This document shows positions 63,168 through 64,000 of a stretch of DNA of 64,000 bases, piece by piece (position 1 is the stretch's first letter; every line of letters begins with the position of its first letter). The position numbers and the translations under genes were made by a program. Source of the DNA: Panonychus citri (taxonomy: Eukaryota > Arthropoda > Arachnida > Trombidiformes > Tetranychidae); NCBI RefSeq assembly GCF_014898815.1, contig NW_026515539.1, positions 1,736,001-1,800,000 of the forward strand, given 5' to 3'. Below the pieces are notes generated by a model, which was not told the DNA's origin, searched no databases, and saw nothing but the letters and a program-made list of their open reading frames with translations.

Positions 63168-63564
63168 AGACTCGACTGGAAATTTAACAGAAAATTTCAA
63201 ACCTCAAAGGTTGTTACTCTGAGATAAATCGTAAGTGATTGAACATGAAAAAGCGCATTTAGTACATACACTAAATTTATGATATTTTCATTCATAGCCA
63301 CCGAATGGATTAGTGTGACAATTAGTAAACTACCGTATAGTATTATTAACCAAAGATATGAATTGATAATCACCTGGTAATTATCACCTTTTATTTTAAG
63401 CTTACGTAGCCTCAATGTATTTCATTACTTTTAACTCGTTTAAATCTCATCTATTCAGATTTTTTTAAAAGTAAGTTGACCTTTTCACTCATTAATATTA
63501 TTGTTCATTGTGTCTGAGTTTTTCAGTTTGGACTCGAAGTGTCGATTTTTTATTAGTCCAAACT
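63168..63564. other. Non-coding gap before the BTB gene
   Basis: AT-rich, no supported coding sequence. Together with 60900-61456 and 61900-62458, which are also empty of recognisable genes, it forms the filler of the rearranged block. Confidence 0.35.
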
Positions 63565-64000
63565 ATGGCTAATTTGACACGAGTTGATTCCGTGGAGATT
63601 GAGATTACGAATCGAACGCAATCTTTTAAAGTACCAAAGGAATTTTTATGTTCTAAAATCCCTTATTTTGAAAAAATGTTCTCAAATGATTATTCTGAGT
63701 CTAAAACGTTGAATGTGAATTTGGATTTGGATGAAGATGCTTTGAGAAACATCCTCTATACCGTGATCAATGGCTATACTCACCTTTCGTTTGACACCGT
63801 TCTGAAAACCATGAGCGTTGCTGATTACCTGATGATGGATAATCTTAAAATCCAGTGTCATAACTTTTTCACGCAATATTTCACTATTGATCATTTACCC
63901 TTTGTTGTTGATTCTCTCTTGGAAAATGAATGTGCTTCCAGTCATTTAAACCTGATAAGTAAACCCAAAATCGATTGTTTTATCAAACGGCATTTTCTTA
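63565..64000 (+). CDS. BTB/POZ-domain protein, N-terminal part (truncated by window edge)
   Basis: Open from ATG 63565 to the window end, 145 codons and one base without a stop. The first about 100 residues follow a BTB fold: VEIEITNRTQSFKVPKEFL, CSKIPYFEKMFS, the strand with VNLDLDEDALRNILYTVING, and the helices around VADYLMMDNLKIQCHNFF. The sequence then continues with a BACK-like helical stretch. Proteins of this BTB group often act as cullin-3 adaptors. From memory, similar short-leader BTB proteins are a large, recently expanded family in spider mites, but I could not check that. A possible broken relative is at 60228-60897. The gene starts right after the duplication block, consistent with local gene birth and death. 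Confidence 0.8.
   Translation, partial: MANLTRVDSVEIEITNRTQSFKVPKEFLCSKIPYFEKMFSNDYSESKTLNVNLDLDEDALRNILYTVINGYTHLSFDTVLKTMSVADYLMMDNLKIQCHNFFTQYFTIDHLPFVVDSLLENECASSHLNLISKPKIDCFIKRHFL

Noticed and set aside
63197..63415. Hydrophobic minus-strand frame before the BTB gene
   Set aside because: No ATG start, no family likeness, AT-rich composition alone explains the hydrophobic residues.

Overview
This is a gene-rich, AT-rich animal nuclear window. Introns are mostly short (often under 150 bp) with GT..AG boundaries, microsatellites are abundant, and ATC/GAT and CAA trinucleotide runs are common. The protein set (HIP1, DNMT1, MAGI, mab-21, CAP, WASP) is metazoan. Compact introns, intron-poor genes and a BTB-only gene at the right end suggest a chelicerate, probably a spider-mite-like acariform. 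That placement is inference, not proof. I rebuilt thirteen multi-exon or single-exon genes with recognisable families by joining exons in phase, plus three hypothetical genes. Six of the recognised genes are single-exon or have only two to four exons.

Layout. 0.3-1.2 kb: 5' end of a HIP1/HIP1R-type endocytic adaptor (-), running off the left edge. 2.1-5.9 kb: complete DNMT1 maintenance methyltransferase (+) that lacks the CXXC zinc finger. 6.4-7.8 kb: ETHE1 persulfide dioxygenase (-), tail to tail with DNMT1 across a tandemly duplicated junction. 8.3-11.6 kb: MAGI scaffold in one uninterrupted exon (+). 13.5-14.9 kb: bystin (-). 15.4-16.2 kb: casein kinase 2 beta (+). 16.7-17.2 kb: RBX2/RNF7 (-). 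22.2-29.2 kb: mab-21 (+), with 5 kb of gene-free DNA upstream, a 3 kb last intron and about 8 kb of gene-free DNA downstream. This looks like the regulatory landscape of a developmental gene, and CTCF-like sequences lie near its two outer limits (17.48 and 38.24 kb).

37.1 kb: a small secreted or membrane protein (+). 38.6-39.1 kb: a small zinc-finger-like nuclear protein (-), head to head with SmD1 (39.4-40.1 kb, +). 40.5-45.4 kb: a seven-exon gene (-) encoding LIM, RapGAP, split BTB and BACK domains in one 1,220-residue protein. 47.5-49.3 kb: ABHD18 (+). 50.6-51.2 kb: a secreted histidine-rich protein with a TATA box (+). 52.7-54.4 kb: adenylyl cyclase-associated protein CAP (+). 56.5-59.3 kb: WASP (-).

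From 59.27 to 63.2 kb the sequence is a mosaic of broken copies taken from elsewhere in this same window. It holds the CAP promoter and first exon, an inverted 352-bp piece of CAP including an intron, and a shortened genomic copy of ETHE1. The CAP-promoter copy begins exactly at the WASP start codon, so WASP now has a duplicated CAP 5' region as its upstream DNA. The window ends inside a BTB gene (+).

Functional themes: several proteins act on cortical actin or membrane junctions (HIP1, MAGI, RapGAP, CAP, WASP), but I see no evidence of co-regulation. Head-to-head pairs (ETHE1/MAGI, bystin/CK2 beta, 38.6-kb gene/SmD1) probably share short promoters. The most unusual items are the LIM-RapGAP-BTB-BACK protein, the CXXC-less DNMT1, and the local segmental duplications that reshape gene ends and promoters.
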